Source: CAYUKK01 sp964445305 (lineage in GTDB: Bacteria > Acidobacteriota > Aminicenantia > Aminicenantales > UBA8522). Taken from it: a DNA stretch of 52,601 bases. Positions 24,518-33,303 of the stretch are shown here, one piece after another. The notes beneath the pieces were generated by a model. That model was not told the origin of the DNA. It saw only the letters and a program-made list of their open reading frames with translations, and searched no databases. The translations under genes were made by a program, and so were the position numbers. The number at the start of each line of letters is the position of its first letter. Position 1 is the stretch's first letter. The stretch covers positions 1 through 52,601 of the forward strand of contig CAYUKK010000224.1 of the NCBI GenBank assembly GCA_964445305.1, read 5' to 3'.

Positions 24518-27287
24518 AGGCAACTCCCAGGCGGATGTGGCGGGGGGACTCGATTTCGGTCGCCCAGCGGCGGGGAAAATGCGGCCCCGTCCACTCGTTC
24601 TCAGCCGTGGCCAGCGCAAAGTTGGAGATATTGTACCCTTCGATGATGAAGCGTCCCCGGCCTTTCCCGAGGGGGAAGTCTTTTTCGAGCCTGACGTCGA
24701 CCGTCATGTTGAACTCGTAGCGAGCCTGTCCCCGGTAGAAGGCTTGAACATAAAACGGCCCCTGATTCAGGCCTTCGACGATGATTTTTCGGGCGAATGG
24801 CTGGCCATCGTAATACTTGGCCAGGACGGCGAACCTGAACCCGCGATAAAAAGGAAAACTCAAGCCGAGCCTGGCCGTGTAAGCGCGGTCGAAGCGCAGC
24901 CGGCCCCGGCTGAACAGGGAAGCGTTGGGGTCATCGTAAAGACGGCCGACGAGGCCGTCATCATTCTCCCATTCCGTATTGCCGGGGCTCGTTGTGCCGA
25001 TGGCCTCCGTGGCCGTGGCCGAGAAAAAGAAGATCGTCTGCCGGCTGAATTTCTTGACGATAATCAAGTCAAGACCACGGTAGCGGGAAACTCTTTTTTC
25101 TGGCTCGGGGTTTGTCAGGAGAAAGAAATCCTGGCCGAGCGTCTCTTTTTTCTGGTTATAAACAATCAAGCGAAGGTCATCGTGGTTACCGGGGATGGTG
25201 TCGTCGCCGGGGTCGAAGATTTCGAAGGGCTCATAAGCAGAGAAGGGGACGCCGGTGTTCACGGTTTCAACGAGCTGGCGTGTCTCTCGGTAGAAGCCAG
25301 CTAAATGGAAAAAGAAATTTTTGGCGAAAACAAAGGAGTAACTGATTGCATACTCGTCCGCATAGGGCCTTTTGAGGTCAGGGTTTATTTCGCCGAAACG
25401 CGGCCCCTCGCGGCGCAGCAGCTCGCCCGCTTCCTCCTCGCTGAAATTCTTGTCACTGTTCTTGTCTTTCCAAGCATAGACAAGCGCACCGGGAGCACCC
25501 GGATTTCCGTAGGCAAGGTAAAAGAGGGGGAGGTGGAAATAATAGCGGGCGGCAGAAATCTTGAGCCAGGAGGACTTCGACGAGGCAAGGGGGAAAGACA
25601 TAGCCAGCCTTGGCGAGATGTTCAGCCAGCGGATTTGGCCGGCTGATGGGACATCAGGCACCCAGCCGCGTGAAGATGTGAGATGGAGTCCGAAAGAGAG
25701 GTGGGCAAGGCTTCTGAAGAAGAGCCTGTCTTCGGCGAAGACGCTGAACTCAAGCATTCGCTCCTTATGGTCGATTTGCTCCTCAAAACGGAGGACTTCG
25801 ATGGGCTTTCCATTTAAGAAGTGGAGATGCAGACTATCCAGGACATCCCGCCTTGAATGGGAGGCTCCGTGGCGAAAGGAAAGGCCATAGCTCAGGATAT
25901 GGGGATGGCCGTGGCTGCTTTCGAGCAAGAGCTGACCACGGCCCAGAAGGGCTAGGGATGTGCGGTCGTCTCGACCCGCGGACGAAGCCGCCCCGGAGGG
26001 GATTTTGGTGAACATCTCCTCCCCGTGAGGTTTGTTTCCCCCTTCCTGGAAGTGCTCGTGGATGTTGCCGCGGCTGAAGCTTGCGCCGAGCTCGAAATAA
26101 TGCCCGGTCTCCAGCTTCGCTTTCCAGATGGTTTGAAGAACGTTAAAAAGTTGCCTTCGATCGAGGGTTGAAGAAAAGGGAACTTTGCGGCCAGCTCCAT
26201 AGGTTGGCTGGTTTATCACCTGTCCTGTCCAGATGAGTTCGAGAGAGCTCCTTTCGAAATGGTGGGTGAGATGGAGAAGGCCAGAGCTGAGGCGGGCTTT
26301 ATCTTGAGAATCGAATTCCGCCACATCGCGGTCGAGTCGGAGGTCGTGGAGCGAAGCGAAGAAAAAAAGACGACCCGCAAGAAGCGAGCCCGAGAGCTGG
26401 CCGTTTAGCTGGAGCAACGAACGGAGACGGTGGCTTTCACCCAAGCCTTCTTCTTCGAGGCGCGGCGAGATGTTGGTGGCGCTCATCCACGGAGCCGTCC
26501 AGGAAGCGGCCAGACGGCCGCTGGCTTGAGGCCTCCCTTCCTTGACCAGCAGGTTGAGCTCGCCGCCAGGAGAAAGGCAGGCGATGGGATGACGAGCGTT
26601 GGAAAGCTGGCTTGAAGCGAGGCTGAACATATCAGGATAAAAAAGGGGCCTTCCCCGCCAGTAGGGGTCAGTGACATCCATCCCGTTCAGGAGGTAGCTC
26701 GTCTGGGTCCAGCTCACGCCACCCCGTGAACTCCACAGCGCTGGTTCGTCTGCCCACATGCCGCCGACATCGATGCGGTTTGTGGTGGCGGAGAGGTCCT
26801 GGTTCTCGATGAGGGACCAGATGTTGCCCCCGGAAGGCAGTAGGTCGATCTGAGAAGAAGGGATGGTCGTCCTCGAGATCGTCTCGGAAAGGTCTACCCG
26901 CTCAACCCTGAGCAAATGGATATCACCATCCGGCTGAATGGCCAGAACCATTTGGAGATAGAAAATGCTTTCTGGCTCGAAGACAATGCGGTCTTCGAGA
27001 ATCCTTTTCCCGTCTTTTTCCAGGCGCAAAACAAACTCCTCGGGGGGAATCCCGGCCAGGCGGAAAAGACCCGTCGGCCCAGAAAAAGCCGTTATCGAGG
27101 GGCGTCCGTTTTCTGGCTCCAGGACCAGGCGAAAGTTGGCCAGGGGAATCTTTTTTTCATCGGAGATTCGCCCGAGAAGAAGGCCAGCCCTGGCCAGGAT
27201 CGGGTTAACCGAGAGAAGAAAAAGTGAAAGAAGGAAAAGCCAGTTTATAAAAAAAAAGCGAAGCCGGCCTACTGGCCCGCTCCTCAT
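24507..27287 (-). CDS. TonB-dependent receptor-like outer membrane protein with N-terminal carboxypeptidase-regulatory-like domain
   Basis: 926 aa from the ATG at 27287. Signal peptide about 1-34 (FFFINWLFLLSLFLLSVNPILARA). Next comes a transthyretin-like domain (GRISDEKKIPLANFRLVLEPENGR), then a plug-like region (IDLLPSGGNIWSLIENQD) and a large barrel with repeated aromatic strands, ending in GVAYEF (terminal Phe). Such receptors import or display large ligands across the outer membrane. The frame runs on to 27845 over lpdA on the other strand and is not coding there. The start is uncertain: a strong GGAGGAG lies 27 bases upstream of the ATG, so an unusual start between them cannot be excluded. 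Confidence 0.8.
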   Translation of the reverse strand: MRSGPVGRLRFFFINWLFLLSLFLLSVNPILARAGLLLGRISDEKKIPLANFRLVLEPENGRPSITAFSGPTGLFRLAGIPPEEFVLRLEKDGKRILEDRIVFEPESIFYLQMVLAIQPDGDIHLLRVERVDLSETISRTTIPSSQIDLLPSGGNIWSLIENQDLSATTNRIDVGGMWADEPALWSSRGGVSWTQTSYLLNGMDVTDPYWRGRPLFYPDMFSLASSQLSNARHPIACLSPGGELNLLVKEGRPQASGRLAASWTAPWMSATNISPRLEEEGLGESHRLRSLLQLNGQLSGSLLAGRLFFFASLHDLRLDRDVAEFDSQDKARLSSGLLHLTHHFERSSLELIWTGQVINQPTYGAGRKVPFSSTLDRRQLFNVLQTIWKAKLETGHYFELGASFSRGNIHEHFQEGGNKPHGEEMFTKIPSGAASSAGRDDRTSLALLGRGQLLLESSHGHPHILSYGLSFRHGASHSRRDVLDSLHLHFLNGKPIEVLRFEEQIDHKERMLEFSVFAEDRLFFRSLAHLSFGLHLTSSRGWVPDVPSAGQIRWLNISPRLAMSFPLASSKSSWLKISAARYYFHLPLFYLAYGNPGAPGALVYAWKDKNSDKNFSEEEAGELLRREGPRFGEINPDLKRPYADEYAISYSFVFAKNFFFHLAGFYRETRQLVETVNTGVPFSAYEPFEIFDPGDDTIPGNHDDLRLIVYNQKKETLGQDFFLLTNPEPEKRVSRYRGLDLIIVKKFSRQTIFFFSATATEAIGTTSPGNTEWENDDGLVGRLYDDPNASLFSRGRLRFDRAYTARLGLSFPFYRGFRFAVLAKYYDGQPFARKIIVEGLNQGPFYVQAFYRGQARYEFNMTVDVRLEKDFPLGKGRGRFIIEGYNISNFALATAENEWTGPHFPRRWATEIESPRHIRLGVAYEF

Positions 27288-27402
27288 CTTGACGGTCTTT
27301 CTCAGCGCAAACTTCTCCTCCGAAAAATCTCTTATTATTTCCCATTTTTGCCGCTTCCTGTCAAGGTTTCCCCTTGTGCTTTTTTTAAGGGCTAAAAGCC
27401 GA

Positions 27403-27408
27403 TATAAT
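27403..27408 (+). promoter_or_regulatory. Probable -10 element of lpdA
   Basis: A TATAAT hexamer lies 27 bases before the lpdA ATG and upstream of the GGAAGGAGG ribosome site. No good -35 is found at 17 bases (T-rich only). A TTGACA facing the receptor gene lies at about 27370 on the minus strand, so the 147-base gap is a divergent promoter region. Confidence 0.4.
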
Positions 27409-27434
27409 GTCCTCCTTTTCGGGAAGGAGGACTC

Positions 27435-28835
27435 ATGGTCGAGAAACGTCAGCTCGTCGTCATCGGAGCCGGTCCGGGAGGGTATGCGGCTGCTCTGAGA
27501 GCAGCCCAGCTCGGAATGAAGACCAGCCTCATCGAGGAGGACAGGGTCGGCGGCACCTGCATGAATTATGGTTGTATCCCGACAAAATTTCTCCTCAGCC
27601 AGACCAAGCTTCTCGAGGACATAAAAAAAAATAAGCGGCTCGAAGGGGTGGAAAAAACAGCCAGCCTCAACTGGGCCCGTGTTCAGGAAGAAAAAAAGTC
27701 CATCGTGGACAGGCTGGTCAAGGGAGTGGAATTCCTGCTCGGAAGAAGCGGAGTCGAACTCCTCCGCGGGAAAGCCTTTGTCGACGGTCAGAAGAGAATC
27801 CACATCCAGGGTCCTGGAGGGGCACAGGTTCTCGAAGCGGAGCACATCATCCTCGCCACGGGGAGCAGGCCAGCGGACTTTCCGTTTCTTCGGGCTGACG
27901 GGAAAAATATTCTCACCAGCCGGGAAGCCCTCGAGCTTGAGGATATCCCCTTAACCTTGATTGTCGTGGGAGCAGGTGCCATCGGCCTCGAGCTTGGCTC
28001 GGTATTCGCGAGGCTGGGCTCGGACGTGACCGTGCTCGAAATCATGCCGACCATCCTTCCCGGCTCAGACAGGCAGACGGTCACCCGGCTGGAGAGACTG
28101 CTTAAAAAGCAGGGGATAAGAATTCGGACTGAGGTTCGTCTCGAGGAATCCCATGTCCAGGAGGGAGAAATTTTGCTCAAGGGGGTCTGTCTGAGGACCC
28201 AGCAGGCGCTCGAATTCCGGGCTGAGAAAGTGCTCCTGGCCGTTGGCCGCAAGCCCAACTCAGAAGTCCTCAACGGCGCCTTGGCTGGCCTTCTCGATGA
28301 GCGAGGTTTCGTCCGCGTTGATGAACGTATGGGCACTGAGGTGCCGGGCCTCTTCGCCATTGGTGACATCGTCGGCGGCAAGCTCCTTGCTCACAAAGCG
28401 CATCACGAGGGAATCGTCGCCGCGGAAAATGTGGCTGGGTTAAAGGCCTCCATGGATTACAAGGCCCTCCCCATGGCCGTTTTCACCGAGCCAGAGCTTG
28501 CTTCCGTCGGCTTGACCGAGGAAGAGGCCAGAGAGCGCGGCCTCAGCTATCAAACAGGCCTTTTCTCTCTCCAGGCGAATGGCCGGGCCGTAACGCTCGA
28601 GCAACCGGAGGGACAGGTCAAACTCCTGGCGGATTCAAGCGGCTGTCTCATCGGCGCTCACATCCTGGCGCCCAACGCCAGTGAACTCATCAGCGAGCTC
28701 ACTTTAGCCATACGCAGGGGCTTAACCCTCGATGACATCTCTTCGACCATCCACGTCCATCCAACTCTCTCCGAAGCTGTTATGGAGGCGGGCTGGAAAG
28801 CCAGGGGAATGGCCATCCACGCTCTGAACGAGTGA
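27435..28835 (+). CDS. lpdA: Dihydrolipoamide dehydrogenase
   Basis: 466 aa, normal length. FAD enzyme that reoxidises dihydrolipoyl groups of 2-oxoacid dehydrogenase or glycine-cleavage complexes with NAD+. FAD motif GAGPGGYAA (11-19), redox disulfide C42/C47 in GGTCMNYGCIP, NAD motif GAGAIGLELG, and the C-terminal catalytic HVHPTLSEA. AAGGAGG ribosome site. No E2 or lipoylation gene is adjacent; E1 subunits are encoded about 9 kb away on the other strand (37322-39298), so a functional link is possible but not shown. Confidence 0.93.
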   Translation: MVEKRQLVVIGAGPGGYAAALRAAQLGMKTSLIEEDRVGGTCMNYGCIPTKFLLSQTKLLEDIKKNKRLEGVEKTASLNWARVQEEKKSIVDRLVKGVEFLLGRSGVELLRGKAFVDGQKRIHIQGPGGAQVLEAEHIILATGSRPADFPFLRADGKNILTSREALELEDIPLTLIVVGAGAIGLELGSVFARLGSDVTVLEIMPTILPGSDRQTVTRLERLLKKQGIRIRTEVRLEESHVQEGEILLKGVCLRTQQALEFRAEKVLLAVGRKPNSEVLNGALAGLLDERGFVRVDERMGTEVPGLFAIGDIVGGKLLAHKAHHEGIVAAENVAGLKASMDYKALPMAVFTEPELASVGLTEEEARERGLSYQTGLFSLQANGRAVTLEQPEGQVKLLADSSGCLIGAHILAPNASELISELTLAIRRGLTLDDISSTIHVHPTLSEAVMEAGWKARGMAIHALNE

Positions 28836-28848
28836 TAAAATTTTTTCT

Positions 28849-28874
28849 CAAATTTGTTTGCAAATTTTTTTTTG
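28849..28874 (+). terminator. Weak AT-rich terminator after lpdA
   Basis: Inverted repeat AAATTTG (28850-28856) / CAAATTT (28861-28867) followed by a long T run. The stem is AT-rich, so termination may be partial. The same stretch contains a possible nuo promoter (TTGCAA 28858-28863, TATAAA 28879-28884, 15-base spacer). Confidence 0.35.
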
Positions 28875-28913
28875 TTTTTATAAAATGTCTGGCCTTAAAA
28901 CGGAAGGGACGAA

Positions 28914-29258
28914 GTGGTCGAGATTTTTTTAGTCTTCCTCATCTTCGGCCTCCTCGGCCTTGTCCTCATTTTCATGAACAGGGTTGTCGGCCCTTCTCGC
29001 TCCAACCCGAACAAGGAAAAGCCCTTCGAGTGCGGCAGCCCTTATCTCCAGAAAGACATTCCGCCTTTCTCCATCAAGTTTTATCTTGTCGCCTTCCTTT
29101 TTCTCCTGTTTGACATCGAAGTGGCTTTCTTCTTTCCCTGGGCTCTTGTTTTTAAGGAGATGAAGACGAGCGCGCTCCTCATCATGGTCGCTTATCTTTT
29201 TGTCATTGTCGTTGGCTTTATTTATGCCTGGAAGAAGGGAGCTTTCGAGTGGGATTGA
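28914..29258 (+). CDS. nuoA: NADH-quinone oxidoreductase subunit A
   Basis: 114 aa, GTG start after GGAAGGGA. Three membrane helices; the conserved segment 'NKEKPFECGSPY' is the typical NuoA loop and 'FLLFDIEVAFFFPWA' the second helix with its acidic residues. NuoA helps join the peripheral and membrane arms of complex I at the quinone site. First gene of nuoABCDEFGHI. Confidence 0.93.
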   Translation: MVEIFLVFLIFGLLGLVLIFMNRVVGPSRSNPNKEKPFECGSPYLQKDIPPFSIKFYLVAFLFLLFDIEVAFFFPWALVFKEMKTSALLIMVAYLFVIVVGFIYAWKKGAFEWD

Positions 29259-29271
29259 TAAGAGAGTAAAA

Positions 29272-29775
29272 ATGCCTGAAGAGAAGACGTTGCGCCGGCC
29301 GCCCGCCGAGTTCATCACGACTCAGCTCAATTACGTCCTGGGCTGGGCGCGCAAGTTCTCCCTCTTTCACTATCCTTTCGTCACTGCTTGCTGCGGCATG
29401 GAATACATGTCCGCCGCCTGCGCCCATTTTGACATCGACCGTTTCGGCGCCGGCTGGACCAGGTTTTCGCCCCGGCAATCGGACATGCTCCTCGTCGTCG
29501 GCACGGTCACGCAAAAACTGGCTCCCGTCTTGAAAACGGTCTACGACCAGATGACCGAGCCCAAGTGGGTCATCGCCTTCGGGACGTGCGCTGTGAGCGG
29601 GGGCATCTACGACAACTATGCCGTCGTCCAGGGAATCGATGCCATCATCCCCGTCGATGTCTACATCCCCGGCTGCCCGCCCCGGCCAGAGACTGTGCTC
29701 GATGGCCTGCTCAAGCTCCAGGAAAAAATCCAGCATCAGGATCAAGAATGGCGATGGAAAAGACGGCGCTCTTAG
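29272..29775 (+). CDS. nuoB: NADH-quinone oxidoreductase subunit B
   Basis: 167 aa from the ATG at 29272; the longer frame from 29200 overlaps nuoA. NuoB carries cluster N2, the last Fe-S centre before quinone. The four ligands are C40, C41 (TACCGMEYM), C106 (GTCAVSGG) and C135 (PGCPPRPE), all present. It overlaps nuoC by 28 bases. Confidence 0.95.
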   Translation: MPEEKTLRRPPAEFITTQLNYVLGWARKFSLFHYPFVTACCGMEYMSAACAHFDIDRFGAGWTRFSPRQSDMLLVVGTVTQKLAPVLKTVYDQMTEPKWVIAFGTCAVSGGIYDNYAVVQGIDAIIPVDVYIPGCPPRPETVLDGLLKLQEKIQHQDQEWRWKRRRS

Positions 29776-30233
29776 CGTTGCTCGAGCAAAAATTTCCGCA
29801 CGACGTGGAGGCGGCTTTCACCGACCTCGGCGACGAGGTGGTCATCATCCAAAAAGAGGCGTTGATTCCCGTCGTCAAGTTTCTCTACGGCAAGCCCCAC
29901 GAGTACACGCTCCTTCTGGATATCACCTGCGTCGATTATCTGGGGCAGGAGCCACGTTTCGAGATGGTCTACCACCTTTTATCGCTGGCTCAAAACAAGC
30001 GGCTTCGCCTGAAGACAAGGCTTTCCGAGAAAGAACTCCGCATCGCTTCTTTGACCGAGCTCTGGAAGAACGCCAACTGGCTGGAAAGGGAAGTCTACGA
30101 CCTTTTTGGCGTCGAGTTCGAGGGGCATCCCGATTTACGGCGCATTTTCATGTATGACGGGTTCGAGGGTCATCCTCTGCGCAAGGATTATCCCCTCCGC
30201 AAGCGTCAGCCGCGGATTAGGTTGAGGGAGTGA
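29748..30233 (+). CDS. nuoC: NADH-quinone oxidoreductase subunit C
   Basis: 161 aa from the ATG at 29748 (AGGA 6 bases upstream; another ATG at 29754 is possible). It contains the 30-kDa subunit signature 'LEREVYDLFGVEFEGHPDLRRIFMYD' near residue 115. It is a peripheral-arm scaffold subunit beside NuoD. It is a separate gene, not a nuoCD fusion. Confidence 0.93.
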   Translation: MAMEKTALLALLEQKFPHDVEAAFTDLGDEVVIIQKEALIPVVKFLYGKPHEYTLLLDITCVDYLGQEPRFEMVYHLLSLAQNKRLRLKTRLSEKELRIASLTELWKNANWLEREVYDLFGVEFEGHPDLRRIFMYDGFEGHPLRKDYPLRKRQPRIRLRE

Positions 30234-30234
30234 C

Positions 30235-31560
30235 ATGGCGACAAGGATTGAGAAAGAGGCTCAACCAGGAACCCTCCTTCTCAACATGGGCCCTTCCCAT
30301 CCCGCTATGCACGGCACCATCCGCATCATGCTCGAGCTCGACGGCGAAAGAATACTAAACTCGGAGGTCGAGGTCGGTTATCTCCACCGCGGCTTCGAAA
30401 AGACGTGTGAGCACCGCACTTACTTCAATTTGCTCCCTTACACTGACCGGCTGAACTATGTCTCCCCCTTGATCAACAACCTGGGCTATGTCATGACCAT
30501 GGAAAAGCTAATGGGCGTGGAGGTGCCGGAGCGGGCCCAGTACATCCGGGTCATCATGAGCGAGCTGTCGCGTATCTCCGACCACCTTACTTGTCTGGCC
30601 GCCATGGCCATGGAATGCGGCGCTTTCACCGTCTTCCTCTACAAGATGAAGGCCCGTGAGTTCATCTGGGACGTTATCGAGCAGACAACAGGAGCCCGGA
30701 TGACGACTTCCTACATCCGCGTTGGCGGCGTGCGGGCTGACCTCCATCCCGATTTCGACACCGTTTTGAAAAAGGCCGTTACCGAAACTCGCCAGGTCCT
30801 TAAAGATGTCCACGGACTTCTCGACAAGAACAAGATTTTCCTTAACCGGACCCGGGATATCGCTTCGATCTCGGCGGAGGATGCCATCAATTTCGGCTGG
30901 ACAGGGCCGTGCCTCCGGTCCGCCGGTGTCTACTACGATGTGCGGAAGGCCCACCCTTACCTTGTTTATGACCGGCTCCATTTCGAGGTCCCCCTCGGCG
31001 AGAGAGGGGATAACTATGACCGGTACATGGTTCGGATGAAGGAGATGGAGCAGAGCTTGCGGATTGTCGAGCAGGCGGCCGTTCGGATTCCTCGAACGCC
31101 AGGCGCGGTCATGGCCGATGGCATTGAGCCGGCCGAGGCCATCCGCGCTTCCCGGACTCAAAGGGTGAGGGAGAGGATAAAGCTTTCGCCCAACCTTGAA
31201 GGCTCGGAGAAAGTGGTTGTTAAGGGTATCTTGGCCAGAAAGCCAGGTTGTGCTGTGCCGCCCAAGGAGGATACTTATACGAGCATTGAAGGCTTGATCC
31301 GCCATTTCAAATTTTTCATGCGCGGCCATGGCATCCGTCCGCCCAAGGGCGAAGTCTATTTTGCTGTCGAAGGAGGAAATGGCGAGCTCGGTTTTTACAT
31401 CGTCTCTGATGGCTCGGACAAGCCCTACCGGCTTCATCTGAGAGCTCCCTGTTTCCATATCGTCTCAGCTCTTGAGTTCCTCATCCGGGGACGCTATGTG
31501 GCCGACGTCATTCCGACTTTCGGCTCCATGAACATGATCGGAGGAGAGCTGGACCGGTGA
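30235..31560 (+). CDS. nuoD: NADH-quinone oxidoreductase subunit D
   Basis: 441 aa, 49-kDa subunit, related to the hydrogenase large subunit but without metal ligands. It forms the quinone pocket with NuoB. The signature MGPSHPAMHGTIR lies near the start and 'HRGFEKTCEHRTYFN', 'YTDRLNYVSP' follow; the C-terminus GSMNMIGGELDR is canonical. It starts one base after nuoC stops and overlaps nuoE by 4 bases (GTGA). Confidence 0.95.
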   Translation: MATRIEKEAQPGTLLLNMGPSHPAMHGTIRIMLELDGERILNSEVEVGYLHRGFEKTCEHRTYFNLLPYTDRLNYVSPLINNLGYVMTMEKLMGVEVPERAQYIRVIMSELSRISDHLTCLAAMAMECGAFTVFLYKMKAREFIWDVIEQTTGARMTTSYIRVGGVRADLHPDFDTVLKKAVTETRQVLKDVHGLLDKNKIFLNRTRDIASISAEDAINFGWTGPCLRSAGVYYDVRKAHPYLVYDRLHFEVPLGERGDNYDRYMVRMKEMEQSLRIVEQAAVRIPRTPGAVMADGIEPAEAIRASRTQRVRERIKLSPNLEGSEKVVVKGILARKPGCAVPPKEDTYTSIEGLIRHFKFFMRGHGIRPPKGEVYFAVEGGNGELGFYIVSDGSDKPYRLHLRAPCFHIVSALEFLIRGRYVADVIPTFGSMNMIGGELDR

Positions 31561-32030
31561 GTCGCGACTATTCCGAAGATTTGCAAAAAAGAATCGAGCA
31601 AGTTATGGCTCGCTATCCAAAGAAGGAGGCGGCGCTTCTTCCCATCCTCCATCTGGTTCAGCGGGAAAAAGGATGGATTTCCCCCGCCGAAGAGCGGTTC
31701 ATTGCCAGCTTGATGGGCATAAAGCCCATGAAAGTCCGAGAAGTGGCCACTTTCTACACGATGATTCTGCGCCGGCCGCCGGCCAAGTACCATCTCCAGG
31801 TCTGCTCCAACCTGACCTGCTCTCTTCTCGGCGCGGGGACGTTGATCGAGTATCTCAAGGAGAAGCTTGGCATCGCTCCGGGCGAGACAACGCCCGACGG
31901 AAAATTCTCCCTGACGACTGTCGAATGCCTGGGCGCTTGCGAGCAGGCGCCCTGTCTGATGGTCAATTTCGACTATCACGGCAACCTGGATAAAGAGAAA
32001 ATCGATAAACTCATCGCCAGCCTGGAATAG
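31557..32030 (+). CDS. nuoE: NADH-quinone oxidoreductase subunit E
   Basis: 157 aa, GTG start overlapping nuoD. Thioredoxin-like 24-kDa subunit carrying the [2Fe-2S] cluster N1a. Ligands C83, C88, C124 and C128 are present (CSNLTC ... CLGAC). It pairs with NuoF in the NADH-input module. Confidence 0.93.
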   Translation: MSRDYSEDLQKRIEQVMARYPKKEAALLPILHLVQREKGWISPAEERFIASLMGIKPMKVREVATFYTMILRRPPAKYHLQVCSNLTCSLLGAGTLIEYLKEKLGIAPGETTPDGKFSLTTVECLGACEQAPCLMVNFDYHGNLDKEKIDKLIASLE

Positions 32031-32034
32031 AAAA

Positions 32035-33282
32035 GTGGAAGAAAAGATACTGACCAAGGATTTCGGCGTCAAGAACCTCTTCGAGATAGAGGTCTATTTG
32101 AAGCAAGGCGGCTACAAAGCCGTCGAAAAAGCCCTGACCCGGATGAAACCCGCTGAAATCCTGGAAGAGGTCAAGAAAGCCAACCTGCGGGGGAGGGGAG
32201 GAGCGGGCTTTCCGGCTGGGGTAAAATGGGGATTTGTGCCACAAAACGTGGACAGGCCCAAGTATCTCTGCGTCAACGCCGACGAGGGAGAGCCGGGGAC
32301 CTTCAAGGACCGCTACATCATGACCCACAACCCCCACCTCCTCATCGAAGGAATCATCATCACCTCCTATTGCGTGGGCATCCATCAAGCATTCATCTAC
32401 ATCCGGGGTGAGTATGAAGCCATTGCCCAGAGGCTCGAAAGGGGTATCGGCGAAGCCGGAAAAAAAGGATATCTGGGTTCAAATATCCTCGGAAGCGGGT
32501 TTGACCTGGACATCGTCGTCCACCGGGGCGCTGGAGCCTACATCTGCGGTGAAGAGACGGCTCTTCTTGAATCCTTAGAAGGCAAAAGGGGCCATCCGCG
32601 GCTCAAACCACCTTTCCCCGCTTCTGTCGGTCTTTTTCAATGCCCGACTGTCATCAACAACGTTGAGACCCTGGCCAACGTGCCTTTCATCATCCTTCAT
32701 GGCGCTGAGTGGTTCGTCAGCCGAGGGCTGCCCAAGGATGGAGGGACGAGGATTTATGGGGTCAGCGGCATGGTCAAGAAGCCCGGCATCTATGAGTTGC
32801 CGCTGGGGACGAGCTTGAAGAGAATCATTTTTGACTTAGCCGGCGGAATGAAGGACGGGAAAAAGCTCAAAGCCGTCATTCCCGGGGGCATGTCGGCTCC
32901 CCTCCTCAAGGCAGACGAAATCGACATCCCCATGGATTTCGATTCTTTGGTCCAGGTCGGCTCCATGCTCGGTTCAGCGGCAGTGATCGTCATCGACGAG
33001 GAAACACCCATCCTCGAGGTTCTCAGGTCAGTCGCTAAGTTCTACTCCCATGAGTCGTGTGGCCAGTGCACTCCCTGCCGCATCGGGACTTCCTGGGTTT
33101 ATAAAATTGTCCAGAGGATAGCTCGAGGGCAAGGGGAGAAGGACGACATCGACACGATCATCCGGCTGGCCGAGAATATCAAAGGCAAGACGCTGTGCCC
33201 GATGGGCGATGCGGCCGCCTTGCCCATTCTTTCTATTTGCCGGAAATTCCGGGACGAACTGGAGGCTTGCCTGGCGGGCTGA
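32035..33282 (+). CDS. nuoF: NADH-quinone oxidoreductase subunit F
   Basis: 415 aa, GTG start. The 51-kDa subunit oxidises NADH on FMN. NADH/FMN motifs GRGGAGFPAGVKW (53-65) and GAYICGEETALLES (167-180) are present, and cluster N3 ligands are C342, C345, C348 (ESCGQCTPC) and C388 (LCPMGDAA). The presence of NuoE and NuoF shows that this complex is set up for NADH rather than F420H2 or ferredoxin input. Confidence 0.95.
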   Translation: MEEKILTKDFGVKNLFEIEVYLKQGGYKAVEKALTRMKPAEILEEVKKANLRGRGGAGFPAGVKWGFVPQNVDRPKYLCVNADEGEPGTFKDRYIMTHNPHLLIEGIIITSYCVGIHQAFIYIRGEYEAIAQRLERGIGEAGKKGYLGSNILGSGFDLDIVVHRGAGAYICGEETALLESLEGKRGHPRLKPPFPASVGLFQCPTVINNVETLANVPFIILHGAEWFVSRGLPKDGGTRIYGVSGMVKKPGIYELPLGTSLKRIIFDLAGGMKDGKKLKAVIPGGMSAPLLKADEIDIPMDFDSLVQVGSMLGSAAVIVIDEETPILEVLRSVAKFYSHESCGQCTPCRIGTSWVYKIVQRIARGQGEKDDIDTIIRLAENIKGKTLCPMGDAAALPILSICRKFRDELEACLAG

Positions 33283-33303
33283 AAAAGATGGATAGAAAAA
33301 CCG

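Noticed and set aside
27288..27845. Extension of the TonB-dependent receptor frame
   Set aside because: It runs antisense through lpdA and both promoters; the signal peptide begins at 27287.
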